Origin: CAXBES01 sp963974915
GTDB lineage: Bacteria > Bacteroidota > Bacteroidia > Flavobacteriales > Flavobacteriaceae
Reading direction: 5' to 3'
Assembly: GCA_963974915.1 (NCBI GenBank)
Contig: CAXBES010000001.1
Location: 186,001 to 250,000 of the forward strand
Length of the DNA stretch: 64,000 bases
The notes beneath the pieces were generated by a model that was not told the DNA's origin, made no database searches, and saw only the letters and a list, made by a program, of their open reading frames with translations. Shown one piece after another: positions 56,631 to 64,000 of the stretch; the first letter of the stretch is position 1, and each line of letters begins with the position of its first letter. Made by a program: the position numbers and the translations under genes.

Positions 56631-57287
56631 TTATTCCTTAATCACTAAAATCGATGCTTTATGTCCTGTAAGAAGATTCCATTCTTTAGCGGAAACCAAT
56701 ACTCCATTGTCGTCGTAAACGTGGAGTTCGGCAGTATTGGGACCGGAAGATCCCTGATTTAAAGCTTGAAAATCAATTCGGTTTACTCCTTGCTGAAGTG
56801 GCAGATCAAAACCTCTAAAAGTACCATCCAAAGAAATATCGCTCTGCACAACATCATCATTTACAAATACTCTAATTCGGTCCCCATCCACATATTCGTG
56901 ATCCCGGTACACCACATTAACATAGCTTGCCCCTGTTTTTATATCCCCTAAGTCCTGATCTCGGCCGTATTCTTCTTTCGCTTCTTTATCCTTTGTAAAA
57001 TATTTAGGCCCTTTGTTTGATTTTGATGAGATAAACTTATCATCTTCAGACATATCGAATTGTTCGTCTTTAGAGTCTCCTAATTTTGGAGCATCTTTAG
57101 GCGTAAATTTATTATTGGAGTTAGTTAAACTAGGGGTTTTTATTGCCGGAAGCTCGTATCCCGTTGGATTGTTCACATCGGTCGTAGTAGATTCAAACTG
57201 AACAGAACTGGCATTTGGGTTATCAATTTGAGCTGTGGCCATGTTGATCATACCCAACAGAAAAACAGTACAGAATATCTTTTTCAT
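56631..57287 (-). CDS. Secreted hypothetical protein with C-terminal beta-domain
   Basis: 218 residues with signal peptide (MKKIFCTVFLLGMINMATAQ). A low-complexity charged stretch (residues 40-110) is followed by a beta-rich domain (YVNVVYRDHEYVDGDRIRVFVNDDVVQSDISL...QGVNRIDFQALNQGSSGPNTAELHVYDDNG) that looks like a carbohydrate-binding or lectin-like sandwich. I do not know the family. It follows the M14 peptidase gene on the same strand by 59 bases. Confidence 0.75.
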   Translation of the reverse strand: MKKIFCTVFLLGMINMATAQIDNPNASSVQFESTTTDVNNPTGYELPAIKTPSLTNSNNKFTPKDAPKLGDSKDEQFDMSEDDKFISSKSNKGPKYFTKDKEAKEEYGRDQDLGDIKTGASYVNVVYRDHEYVDGDRIRVFVNDDVVQSDISLDGTFRGFDLPLQQGVNRIDFQALNQGSSGPNTAELHVYDDNGVLVSAKEWNLLTGHKASILVIKE

Positions 57288-57346
57288 TTAAAACCTTTTA
57301 AGGTAAAACCCTCCGCAATAATCAAACCAAACAATACTTTTCAATG

Positions 57347-59647
57347 TCATATTTTTAGCAATTTCTTCATTATTACGGTTCCATCAATATCGGTAATTTT
57401 CAAAAAGTAGATTCCACCCTCAATCCCTCCTAGTCCTTTTAATTCACTGGTTTCACCCGTGCTATCTATCTGAACAGGCATCGTTCTTCCGCTCAGATCA
57501 TAAAAATCAAGCTTCGCTATTTTTTCCGAAGGGAAAGAAACAAAAAGTTGTTCTTTAAACGGATTTGGGTGAATAATTAATTCGGAAAGTTCTGTGGTTT
57601 CTGAAACACTTAGAACTGCTCTATCGTAATCTGCCACTTCAAAATCGTCAAAATAAAATCCGTCACCCGGAATGTTTTGATTGTTATTTAACTGAAATCT
57701 AAGTCGGACATCATTAGCACCGTTAAATGCAGAAAGATCGTATGAAAAATGTTTCCAAAGTTCGTTATTGTGATATTCATCCAGCATGATCCAGTTAGTG
57801 CCTCCATCTGTGGAAATCTCAAAATAGACGCGATCTCCCGACTCAATTGAGTATTTACTCATAATATGCACCGTAGGATACGTTGTAGAAGTAAAGTCGA
57901 ATATTTCATCTAACTCGAAAAAATTCACAGTATCATTGACCCCATTACCTCCATTCGAATCTCCAAAACAACTTGTACCGCTGTATGAATCATCTGTTAC
58001 CGAGCTCCACATAATTCCATTCCCGGAAGCCAACCAACGAAAATCACCGCTTTCAGAATCATCAAAGAACAGCACATCTTTATTCCCAACGAAAATTCTT
58101 AAATCTGATGATTCATTAAGAACTCCGTCCTGATACGTTGCGATATTAACAGTAAAGGAATTCTGAGAAAAAGTTGGTGCCAGTGAAATTGTAAAAGGAC
58201 TTGCAGCATTATCAACTCTGCTGCGCGCATCGATATTTCCATATCCTGATGCCGTAGAAATTGTAATTTCGGGATTATTTGAAGAAACGATCACACTTAC
58301 ATTCTCAGCTGTGGCCCCTACTCCAACATTTTTAACCTCAACCACAAACTGAATTGATTCGCCAGGTGTGGCTAAGCCAATTTGTTTATGACTTTGTACA
58401 TCTAAATATGCGCCTGCAATCCACGACTGATAAAATAAAGGTCTGATATTTTCTGCAACAAGGTCGAATATCGTACTTGGATTTGGCCAAAACCCGTTGC
58501 CGTCTATTTCGGGAGTCCAACCGTAAATTTCTTCGGAATGAAAATAGTCACGTGTGGTTCCACAGGAAGTATATCCCAACATTTGAAAAGTAACTCCATA
58601 GGTATAATCATTTTCGTTGAGAAAAGCCGAAGCCCACTCCGAATAGATCTCAAAATCTGGAGGCGTCGTGTCGTATCCATAAGGCATTAAGTATGTTCCG
58701 GCAGTAGAATGCATAGAAAATGCAGTTTTAGGTTCTATCTGAGCCATAAGATCTCTAACTGCAGCCGATTCCGGTTCTGAAAATGGTCCGGAGCCACGGT
58801 AAATTCCGGAACAAGGTTGATCGCTAGAACAGGAATTGTTATGCCCGAATTCGTATCCATAATTTCTATTTAGATCAACACCAACACAGCCACCACCTAC
58901 ATCAGGATTTCTGTTCTTACGCCATAATCCACCCCCATTCGGGTCTGTTTGCCTGTTATATTCGTATCCATCAGGATTTACTACAGGCACAAAATAAAGC
59001 TCTCTATTATTCACTAAATACTGAACTTGCGGATCGGTCTCATAATTTTCCAATAGCCAAAACATATAATTCATGGCTACTGCCATCGAGAGAGGTTCTC
59101 TGGCATGATGCAATGCATCAAAATAGGCTGAAGGTTCAGGTTCATCAATATCTGGATTGTCTGAAATTTTTGCCATCCAAATTGTTCTTCCTTCCGCGGT
59201 TGTACCAATACTAATTTTATCGGTAATAAGATTTGGATAGTCTGCTTTCATTTCATCAAGCTTCGCCTCAACTTCGGTATAGGTATAGAAGCCACCCATA
59301 GATCCAAGACCAAATCCATTTGCTACCCTTTCAGAACGAGTAAGATCTACCAGATTTGGAGCATCTTCAGCAACCCGTTGCGCGTAGTAGATTGCGTAAT
59401 CAGGGATCGTAATTTCATAAGAGATATTTAGCTCCTGTAAGCGAATTAGTTCTAATTCAGAAACAAAAAACGATATACCATTATTGATTTGCTCTGCATG
59501 ATCGATATCGAAACCGTTTTCAATTAATATGTTTAATTGCTCATTGTCTTCTAAAGATACATTTATCTTACTATAAACAGGCTGTTGTGCAAAAGACTTT
59601 TGGTGCGTGAAGAAAAAAACAACACAAACAAAGAAGAGTTTTTTCAT
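57347..59647 (-). CDS. M14 zinc carboxypeptidase with type A T9SS sorting domain
   Basis: 766 residues from the ATG at 59647, signal peptide ending SFAQ. Peptidase M14 core: zinc ligands HxxE in ALHHAREPLS and His in FSMHSTAGTYLMPYG; substrate-binding RKNR; catalytic Glu in GWTPEIDGNGFWP. Then a CARDB-like module, a jelly-roll domain (DEIFDFTSTTYPTVHIMSKYSIESGDRVYFEIS) and a C-terminal Por_Secre_tail (LIIHPNPFKEQLFVSFPSEKIAKLDFYDLSGR...GGIYFLKI), so it is exported by T9SS and perhaps surface-attached. A short membrane-protein gene precedes it by 16 bases. Confidence 0.94.
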   Translation of the reverse strand: MKKLFFVCVVFFFTHQKSFAQQPVYSKINVSLEDNEQLNILIENGFDIDHAEQINNGISFFVSELELIRLQELNISYEITIPDYAIYYAQRVAEDAPNLVDLTRSERVANGFGLGSMGGFYTYTEVEAKLDEMKADYPNLITDKISIGTTAEGRTIWMAKISDNPDIDEPEPSAYFDALHHAREPLSMAVAMNYMFWLLENYETDPQVQYLVNNRELYFVPVVNPDGYEYNRQTDPNGGGLWRKNRNPDVGGGCVGVDLNRNYGYEFGHNNSCSSDQPCSGIYRGSGPFSEPESAAVRDLMAQIEPKTAFSMHSTAGTYLMPYGYDTTPPDFEIYSEWASAFLNENDYTYGVTFQMLGYTSCGTTRDYFHSEEIYGWTPEIDGNGFWPNPSTIFDLVAENIRPLFYQSWIAGAYLDVQSHKQIGLATPGESIQFVVEVKNVGVGATAENVSVIVSSNNPEITISTASGYGNIDARSRVDNAASPFTISLAPTFSQNSFTVNIATYQDGVLNESSDLRIFVGNKDVLFFDDSESGDFRWLASGNGIMWSSVTDDSYSGTSCFGDSNGGNGVNDTVNFFELDEIFDFTSTTYPTVHIMSKYSIESGDRVYFEISTDGGTNWIMLDEYHNNELWKHFSYDLSAFNGANDVRLRFQLNNNQNIPGDGFYFDDFEVADYDRAVLSVSETTELSELIIHPNPFKEQLFVSFPSEKIAKLDFYDLSGRTMPVQIDSTGETSELKGLGGIEGGIYFLKITDIDGTVIMKKLLKI

Positions 59648-59663
59648 AATATATTTCAATTAG

Positions 59664-59819
59664 CTAGGGGCGCTTTTTTCTTCGCCAAATAATAAAAAAG
59701 ATAATTACTAGAAGGGGTAAAATGATGTAAATTATAACGTCTGCCGTGTTTGTGAGGTCAATTGGCGAATTGTTATCGGGATGCGGAACTTCCTTAGGGA
59801 TTTGAAGGAGAATATTCAT
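59664..59819 (-). CDS. Small single-pass membrane protein, 51 residues
   Basis: ATG at 59819 to TAG at 59664 encodes a protein starting MNILLQIPKEVPHPDNNSPI, with one long membrane helix (DVIIYIILPLLVIIFFIIW, about residues 28-46) and a basic end RRKKRP. The Pro/Asn-rich N-terminal part and the positive-inside tail give a clear N-out topology. It ends 16 bases before the M14 peptidase start on the same strand. I have no function for it. Confidence 0.7.
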   Translation of the reverse strand: MNILLQIPKEVPHPDNNSPIDLTNTADVIIYIILPLLVIIFFIIWRRKKRP

Positions 59820-59959
59820 TTTAATTTTTATTTCAAATTACTTAAAATTTAATTGACTCTTAGATTTTTTAACATTTTATGTTAACTATTTGGATTTCTA
59901 GTTTCTATGAGTTATAATGGCCTAATTCCATTAAAAACTCCTTAAAACATAAAGAATAT

Positions 59960-60826
59960 ATGAGACAACTCAAAATTACGAAGCAGGTTACCAACAGAGA
60001 GACCAAATCGTTGAACAGTTACCTACAAGATGTAAGTAAAATAGATATGATTACGGCCGAAGAGGAAGTAGAGTTGGCACAACGCATTCGTGAGGGAGAT
60101 CAGGCTGCGCTAAATAAACTCACCCGTTCTAACTTAAGATTCGTTATATCGGTAGCGAAGCAATATCAAAATCAAGGACTTACGCTTTCAGACCTTATTA
60201 ATGAAGGAAATGTAGGTCTTGTTAAGGCGGCAAAACGTTTTGACGAAACCCGAGGTTTTAAATTTATATCTTATGCGGTGTGGTGGATTAGACAATCTAT
60301 TCTACAAGCGATCGCGGAACATTCAAGAGTTGTAAGACTGCCGTTAAACAAAATTGGTGATATAAATAAAATCAGAAAAGCATCAATTCATTTGGAGCAA
60401 CAACACCAACGTATGCCTTCTGCAGCCGAAATCGCCAAAGAACTGGATATGTCTATTAGTAGTGTTAAGCAATCCATGAAGAATTCTAGTAGAAGTCTTT
60501 CAATGGATGCACCATTTCAGGAAGGTGAAAACGACAATAATTTGTACGATGTGTTGAGTTCGGGTGAGAGTCCGAAGCCAGATAACACACTAATTCATGA
60601 ATCCCTGAAAATTGAAATAGATCGTGCCTTAGACACACTTTCTCCAAGAGAAGCGGATGTTGTAAAACTTAATTTTGGCTTAGGTGGACAACCATCGATG
60701 ACGCTACAAGAAATTGGGGATACTTTCGACCTAAGCAGAGAAAGAGTGCGTCAAATTCGTGAGAAAGCGATAAGAAGGTTAAGACAACAATCCAAAAGTC
60801 ATATTCTTAAAAAATATTTAGGCTAA
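59960..60826 (+). CDS. rpoD: Primary sigma factor RpoD (SigA), Bacteroidota short type
   Basis: 288 residues, without the long region 1.1 of proteobacterial sigma-70, as usual for Bacteroidota housekeeping sigma. Region 1.2 SLNSYLQDVSKIDMITAEEEVELAQRI; 2.3-2.4 FDETRGFKFISYAVWWIRQSI; region 3 HSRVVRLPLNKIGDINKI; region 4.2 MTLQEIGDTFDLSRERVRQIREKAIRRLR. It directs RNA polymerase to the TTG/TAnnTTTG promoters seen elsewhere in this window. A terminator follows 22 bases after the stop. Confidence 0.96.
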   Translation: MRQLKITKQVTNRETKSLNSYLQDVSKIDMITAEEEVELAQRIREGDQAALNKLTRSNLRFVISVAKQYQNQGLTLSDLINEGNVGLVKAAKRFDETRGFKFISYAVWWIRQSILQAIAEHSRVVRLPLNKIGDINKIRKASIHLEQQHQRMPSAAEIAKELDMSISSVKQSMKNSSRSLSMDAPFQEGENDNNLYDVLSSGESPKPDNTLIHESLKIEIDRALDTLSPREADVVKLNFGLGGQPSMTLQEIGDTFDLSRERVRQIREKAIRRLRQQSKSHILKKYLG

Positions 60827-60847
60827 GCTCTAAGTTAATATTCAATG

Positions 60848-60886
60848 AAGAAACCCCTTACTTTAAACTAAGGGGTTTCTTACGTT
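60848..60886 (+). terminator. Terminator after rpoD
   Basis: aagaaacccctta and taaggggtttctt form a perfect 13-bp stem with an 8-base loop; a T-containing run follows. Confidence 0.85.
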
Positions 60887-60967
60887 TTAACGTTTGTTGT
60901 CGGCACGAAATCATTATTTAACAAAACTATAGCAATCATTAACTAACTTTTTAAGAGGAACACGCTT

Positions 60968-60975
60968 TATATTTG
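60968..60975 (+). promoter_or_regulatory. -7 element of the OmpA lipoprotein gene
   Basis: TATATTTG, 24 bases before the ATG at 60999, fits TAnnTTTG. No TTG at the proper distance upstream, so it is only half supported. Confidence 0.4.
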
Positions 60976-60998
60976 CAATACAAACCTTAAAACTTAGA

Positions 60999-61865
60999 AT
61001 GATGAAAAAATTAATTGCACTCTCATTACTTTCGGGAGCATTTGTATTTACCTCATGTGTTTCGAAAAAGAAATATGTAGAATTAGAGTCTCAGTATAAT
61101 GATACACGTTCTACACTTTCAAAAACCCAATTAGAGAAAGAAGAGATCGAGGCTAAATACGCTAAGATCGAAGAACGCGTTGCGAACTACAATGCTAAGA
61201 TTCAATCCCTGTCAACTACGAATCAATCCCTTACAGAGTTGAGTAACGAAAGACTTCAGAATCTTGGCAACGTCGCTATTTCAAATAATGATCGTGAGCA
61301 AATGCGTAAAGCACTAGCTAATGTAGATCAGAATGAGTTAGCACAAGCTAAGACCCTACAGGATTCAATGAATTTAATTGTTTCTTACAACCTGAAGAAA
61401 AATTTGGATAATAGTCTAATTGCCGATGGTGAAGAAGATGATATCAAGATCGATATTGATGACACCGTGGTGATGATCACCATTTCAGACAAGTTGCTTT
61501 TTAACTCAGGAAGTTTTAGAGTAAATCCGAAGGCAAACAATCTTCTCGAGAGATTGGCGAATGTTATCAATAGTGAGCCTGCTTTAGAGGTAATGGTTGA
61601 GGGACATACTGACGCTCAAACTGTAAAACCGGGTGCTTACATTAAAGATAACTGGGAGTTAAGTGTCGAAAGATCGACCGCTGTTATTAGAACACTTCAG
61701 GACAAATATGGTGTTGCGCCGGAAAAATTAATCGCGGCAGGTAGAAGTAGTTATCATCCCCTTACCGAAAACGATACCAAAGAAGGTAGAGCAACAAATC
61801 GTAGAACCAGAATTGTAATTTTACCAAATCTGGATAAATTTTTAGCCTTACTATCTGCTAATTAG
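60999..61865 (+). CDS. OmpA-family peptidoglycan-binding lipoprotein
   Basis: 288 residues: lipobox (FVFTSC, Cys20), a coiled coil at about 25-95 (YVELESQYNDTRSTLSKTQLEKEEIEAKYAKIEERV), and a C-terminal OmpA domain (LLFNSGSFRVNPKANNLLERLANVI, VEGHTDAQ, NWELSVERSTAVIRTL, RATNRRTRIVI) that should bind peptidoglycan. It is probably anchored in the outer membrane and tethers it to the wall. Terminated at 61895. Confidence 0.92.
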   Translation: MMKKLIALSLLSGAFVFTSCVSKKKYVELESQYNDTRSTLSKTQLEKEEIEAKYAKIEERVANYNAKIQSLSTTNQSLTELSNERLQNLGNVAISNNDREQMRKALANVDQNELAQAKTLQDSMNLIVSYNLKKNLDNSLIADGEEDDIKIDIDDTVVMITISDKLLFNSGSFRVNPKANNLLERLANVINSEPALEVMVEGHTDAQTVKPGAYIKDNWELSVERSTAVIRTLQDKYGVAPEKLIAAGRSSYHPLTENDTKEGRATNRRTRIVILPNLDKFLALLSAN

Positions 61866-61894
61866 ACGAATAGAATAGACATTTTAACGAAAAG

Positions 61895-61921
61895 TGACAT
61901 CTTACGATGTCATTTTTTTTT
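61895..61921 (+). terminator. Terminator after the OmpA lipoprotein gene
   Basis: tgacatc / gatgtca with a 4-base loop and a run of nine Ts. Confidence 0.85.
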
Positions 61922-61965
61922 GTGCTACACTTTTTTGTTCTATATTCAAGTTAAATAGCAACATC

Positions 61966-62400
61966 ATGCGCATAGCAGAATCTCCATATAATGATAAGTA
62001 TGAGAAAAAGGTCACTACTTCGTCCGGTGACTTTTATTTCTTCAATAAATTTATTGTATCAGAGATCTCAACAGGAGTGCATTTTAATTGGGAAATAGGT
62101 AAAGAAATAATTGACTTAGCATATAAACACTACGGTGAGAATATCCGCGTTGCATACATTTCTAACCGAGTAAATGACTATTCAGTCAATGCACAAGACT
62201 GGCTTAAATTCTTTAATGAGCGACACCATCTCGAAGCTTTTGCGATCGTCGCATATAGCAAGATCGGACTAATGAATGTTATTTTGGAAAAAATATTCGT
62301 GCAGACCAAAATTCGTAAATTCGATTCACTGGAAGCCGCAATTACCTGGGTGCTTAGGTTAGATCAGTTGAAAAAAATAGAACCGGAACAAAATCAATAA
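61966..62400 (+). CDS. STAS/SpoIIAA-like small protein
   Basis: 144 residues from the ATG at 61966; the frame reaches back to 61894, but that would start inside the terminator. Alpha/beta pattern (FYFFNKFIVSEISTGVHFNWEIGKEIIDLAYKHYGENIRVAYISNRVNDYSV...AFAIVAYSKIGLMNVILEKIF) resembles STAS/SpoIIAA-like folds common in flavobacteria. No kinase or anti-sigma gene is nearby. Assignment is by fold pattern only. Confidence 0.7.
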   Translation: MRIAESPYNDKYEKKVTTSSGDFYFFNKFIVSEISTGVHFNWEIGKEIIDLAYKHYGENIRVAYISNRVNDYSVNAQDWLKFFNERHHLEAFAIVAYSKIGLMNVILEKIFVQTKIRKFDSLEAAITWVLRLDQLKKIEPEQNQ

Positions 62401-62401
62401 C

Positions 62402-63127
62402 TTACTTCGATGGTGGTAAAGTAGGCCTTACTTCTACCTTGCTTGGCAGTGTTCTGGGGTGCATGGTAAACAGATCTACCACTAATTTTCCTATATCTTC
62501 GATCTGAATTTTCCAGGAATCACTCTCATCGGGTTCATTCCCATTAAAATGAGTTGAAACCGAACCCGGCATAATGGTACTCACCTTTACATTGTGTTTT
62601 CTAAGATCCAGCATGGCCGCCTGGGTAAAACCGGTGACACCAAATTTACTGGCATTATATGCGGCACCCCCACTAAAAAAATTAGTTCCTGCAAGACTGG
62701 AAATCGTTATATAGTAACCTTTATTTTTAATTAATTCGTTTAGAGATGCCTTCAGCGTAAAAAATACTCCGGTTAGGTTAGTATCTATAGTTTCCTGCCA
62801 CTGTTGTACACTTAGATCTTCTACAGAGTTAAAATGACCCAGACCCGCATTCGCTATCACAAAATCGATTTTTCCAAAATGCGAAACAACATGTTTAACG
62901 GCATCACTCTGACTGTCAAAATCACGAACATCTGCTTCAATTCCAATAGCCTGAACCGAATCATTGCTATGTGCGTTCAACTCTTTCGCAGCTTCTTCGG
63001 CGGTACGCTTTTCCCGTCCGGTGATCGCCACATTAACTCCAGCAGCCATAAGACTTTGTGCTACACCATAACCAATTCCCTTGGTTCCACCCGTGATTAA
63101 CGCAACTTTCGATCTAATATCATTCAT
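62402..63127 (-). CDS. Short-chain dehydrogenase/reductase (SDR)
   Basis: 241 residues from the ATG at 63127; a longer frame to 63178 adds a non-conserved end. Nucleotide-binding TGGTKGIGYG at about residues 12-21, NAG at FVIANAG, and the catalytic Ser (ISSLAG) with Tyr and Lys in YNASK. Classical SDR of the FabG-like group; a substrate cannot be named. Converges with the STAS-like gene with one base between the stops. Confidence 0.93.
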   Translation of the reverse strand: MNDIRSKVALITGGTKGIGYGVAQSLMAAGVNVAITGREKRTAEEAAKELNAHSNDSVQAIGIEADVRDFDSQSDAVKHVVSHFGKIDFVIANAGLGHFNSVEDLSVQQWQETIDTNLTGVFFTLKASLNELIKNKGYYITISSLAGTNFFSGGAAYNASKFGVTGFTQAAMLDLRKHNVKVSTIMPGSVSTHFNGNEPDESDSWKIQIEDIGKLVVDLFTMHPRTLPSKVEVRPTLPPSK

Positions 63128-63198
63128 AATTTTATTGTTTCTTTCAAAGTTACGAACTTCGCAAAACACTATTCCCAATTTATACTTAAATTTGGTTT

Positions 63199-63813
63199 AT
63201 GTTTTTAAAGATCGTTACGGTTTTTTCGGCTTTACTTTTTACTATTTCTTCGGAAGAGACAGCGCAATCGAATTTAATTGATATTGCAACTGTTTCAACC
63301 GAGTTCTCCTACGAAATGCGCTATGCCACCCCAAATAATTTTATTGGAGAAGTTTTGTACGATTGTTCGGTTTGCCTGTTACAACCCGACGTAGCTGAAG
63401 CATTAGCAAAAGCGAATCAGTTTTTTTGCGAAAAAGGATACAGAATCCGGCTATACGACTGTTATAGACCGCTGGATGTTCAGAAGAAAATGTGGAAAAA
63501 AGTACCACGACCTACCTATGTCTCCAATCCCTACGGAAAAGGCTCAATTCACAACAAAGGAGCAGCCGTTGATATCACTTTAGAAACTCTGGATGGCTGT
63601 TTTGTTGATATGGGAAGTGATTACGATTTCTTCGGAAGAGCGGCACACATCGATAATTATAATTTTTCAGAAGAAATTCTGAACCATCGTAAACTCTTAT
63701 TTGAAGGCATGAGAAAATTTGGATTCCAAACGGTGCGTACAGAATGGTGGCACTTTAGTTTCAGAAGAAATGGCACATACCCTATCTTAAATGGTCCGCT
63801 CCCATGCGATTAA
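63199..63813 (+). CDS. D-alanyl-D-alanine dipeptidase, VanX/M15D-like
   Basis: 204 residues with signal-like start (MFLKIVTVFSALLFTISS). Zinc motif SIHNKGAAVDIT (SxHxxGxAxD) and catalytic/ligand EWWHFSF are intact; YDCYRP in the substrate site. The enzyme cleaves D-Ala-D-Ala, here more likely for cell-wall recycling than for vancomycin resistance as no van genes are nearby. Confidence 0.92.
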   Translation: MFLKIVTVFSALLFTISSEETAQSNLIDIATVSTEFSYEMRYATPNNFIGEVLYDCSVCLLQPDVAEALAKANQFFCEKGYRIRLYDCYRPLDVQKKMWKKVPRPTYVSNPYGKGSIHNKGAAVDITLETLDGCFVDMGSDYDFFGRAAHIDNYNFSEEILNHRKLLFEGMRKFGFQTVRTEWWHFSFRRNGTYPILNGPLPCD

Positions 63814-63847
63814 CCCTTAAGATTTTATAGGCCTAAAAATAAGACTA

Positions 63848-64000
63848 TTAATCAACGTTCCTGTTGGTATTCTTCCGTTCCAGTTCATCTAACTCTCTGT
63901 CTCTGGGGTCTTTCCGAAGTCGTAATGGAATATCTTCTTCGCCACCATATACTTTAAGTTCGGTTACATTTGCCGGCAAGTTAAATTCTGCCTCAGAAAG
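63848..64000 (-). CDS. C-terminal end of an unidentified protein (cut by the window)
   Basis: 50 codons and a TAA read on the minus strand from the window edge: ...EAEFNLPANVTELKVYGGEE, then a very charged end (RLRKDPRDRELDELERKNTNRN). No family can be assigned. Convergent with the VanX-like gene. Confidence 0.6.
   Translation of the reverse strand, partial: LSEAEFNLPANVTELKVYGGEEDIPLRLRKDPRDRELDELERKNTNRNVD

Noticed and set aside
63187..63194. TAAATTTG as promoter of the VanX-like gene
   Set aside because: It lies only 4 bases before the ATG, too near for a leader, and no TTG partner was found.

Overview
The window is chromosomal DNA from a member of the Bacteroidota, almost certainly a (marine-type) Flavobacteriaceae. 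Supporting signs are low G+C, promoters of the form TTG-N17-21-TAnnTTTG, type IX secretion (T9SS) sorting domains of types A and B, PorP/SprF membrane proteins, a SprB-type giant adhesin, and a short 288-residue primary sigma factor. No tRNA, rRNA, insertion sequence, prophage or CRISPR array was recognised. Gene order looks like ordinary core and accessory chromosome.

Layout. 1-2.1 kb: a cut-off cupin protein, then a nitroreductase divergent from an HxlR-family repressor gene with two copies of one 17-bp operator between them. 2.2-5.5 kb: a secreted YadA-head-like fibre protein and a TPR protein. 5.8-9.8 kb: a YbbAP-type ABC exporter divergent from a TesA-like esterase lipoprotein, the same trio as in E. 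coli. 10-12 kb: an M13 metallopeptidase lipoprotein. 13.2-29.3 kb: the largest unit, a probable operon of beta-helix protein, CHU_C protein, PorP/SprF protein with coiled-coil repeats and a SPOR-like tail, a 3224-residue SprB-like adhesin, and SprF. This is the gliding/T9SS surface-adhesin locus. 29.5-31.6 kb: a membrane-bound winged-helix regulator divergent from a YceI operon, with three 11-bp direct repeats between them. 31.6-38.4 kb: a large BNR-repeat protein, a beta-lactamase-fold hydrolase, a CocE-type hydrolase and a YtxH-like small protein. 38.4-45 kb: a structured non-coding stretch, a cold-shock protein, RlmF, a TfoX-like protein, a glutaredoxin-like protein and two helicases. 45.2-51.5 kb: a second BNR protein, three tandem paralogous secreted proteins, then a cluster of very small genes including twin 28-residue cationic peptides. 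51.7-64 kb: M19 dipeptidase, ExbD, RhlE-like helicase, RluE-like pseudouridine synthase, an XRE/membrane pair, an M14 carboxypeptidase with a small membrane-protein gene ahead of it, RpoD, an OmpA lipoprotein, an SDR oxidoreductase and a VanX-like dipeptidase.

The most noteworthy unexplained signals are: (i) the twin 28-residue peptides at 50.8-51.1 kb, which show clear synonymous divergence; (ii) a strongly over-represented 10-mer, TTCTTCGGAA, scattered through genes and gaps; (iii) two regulatory repeat arrays, at 1.5-1.7 kb and 30.4 kb; and (iv) a hairpin-rich transcript candidate at 38.6-38.8 kb. Several genes too short for ordinary gene finding (28-51 codons) are annotated here from direct translation.
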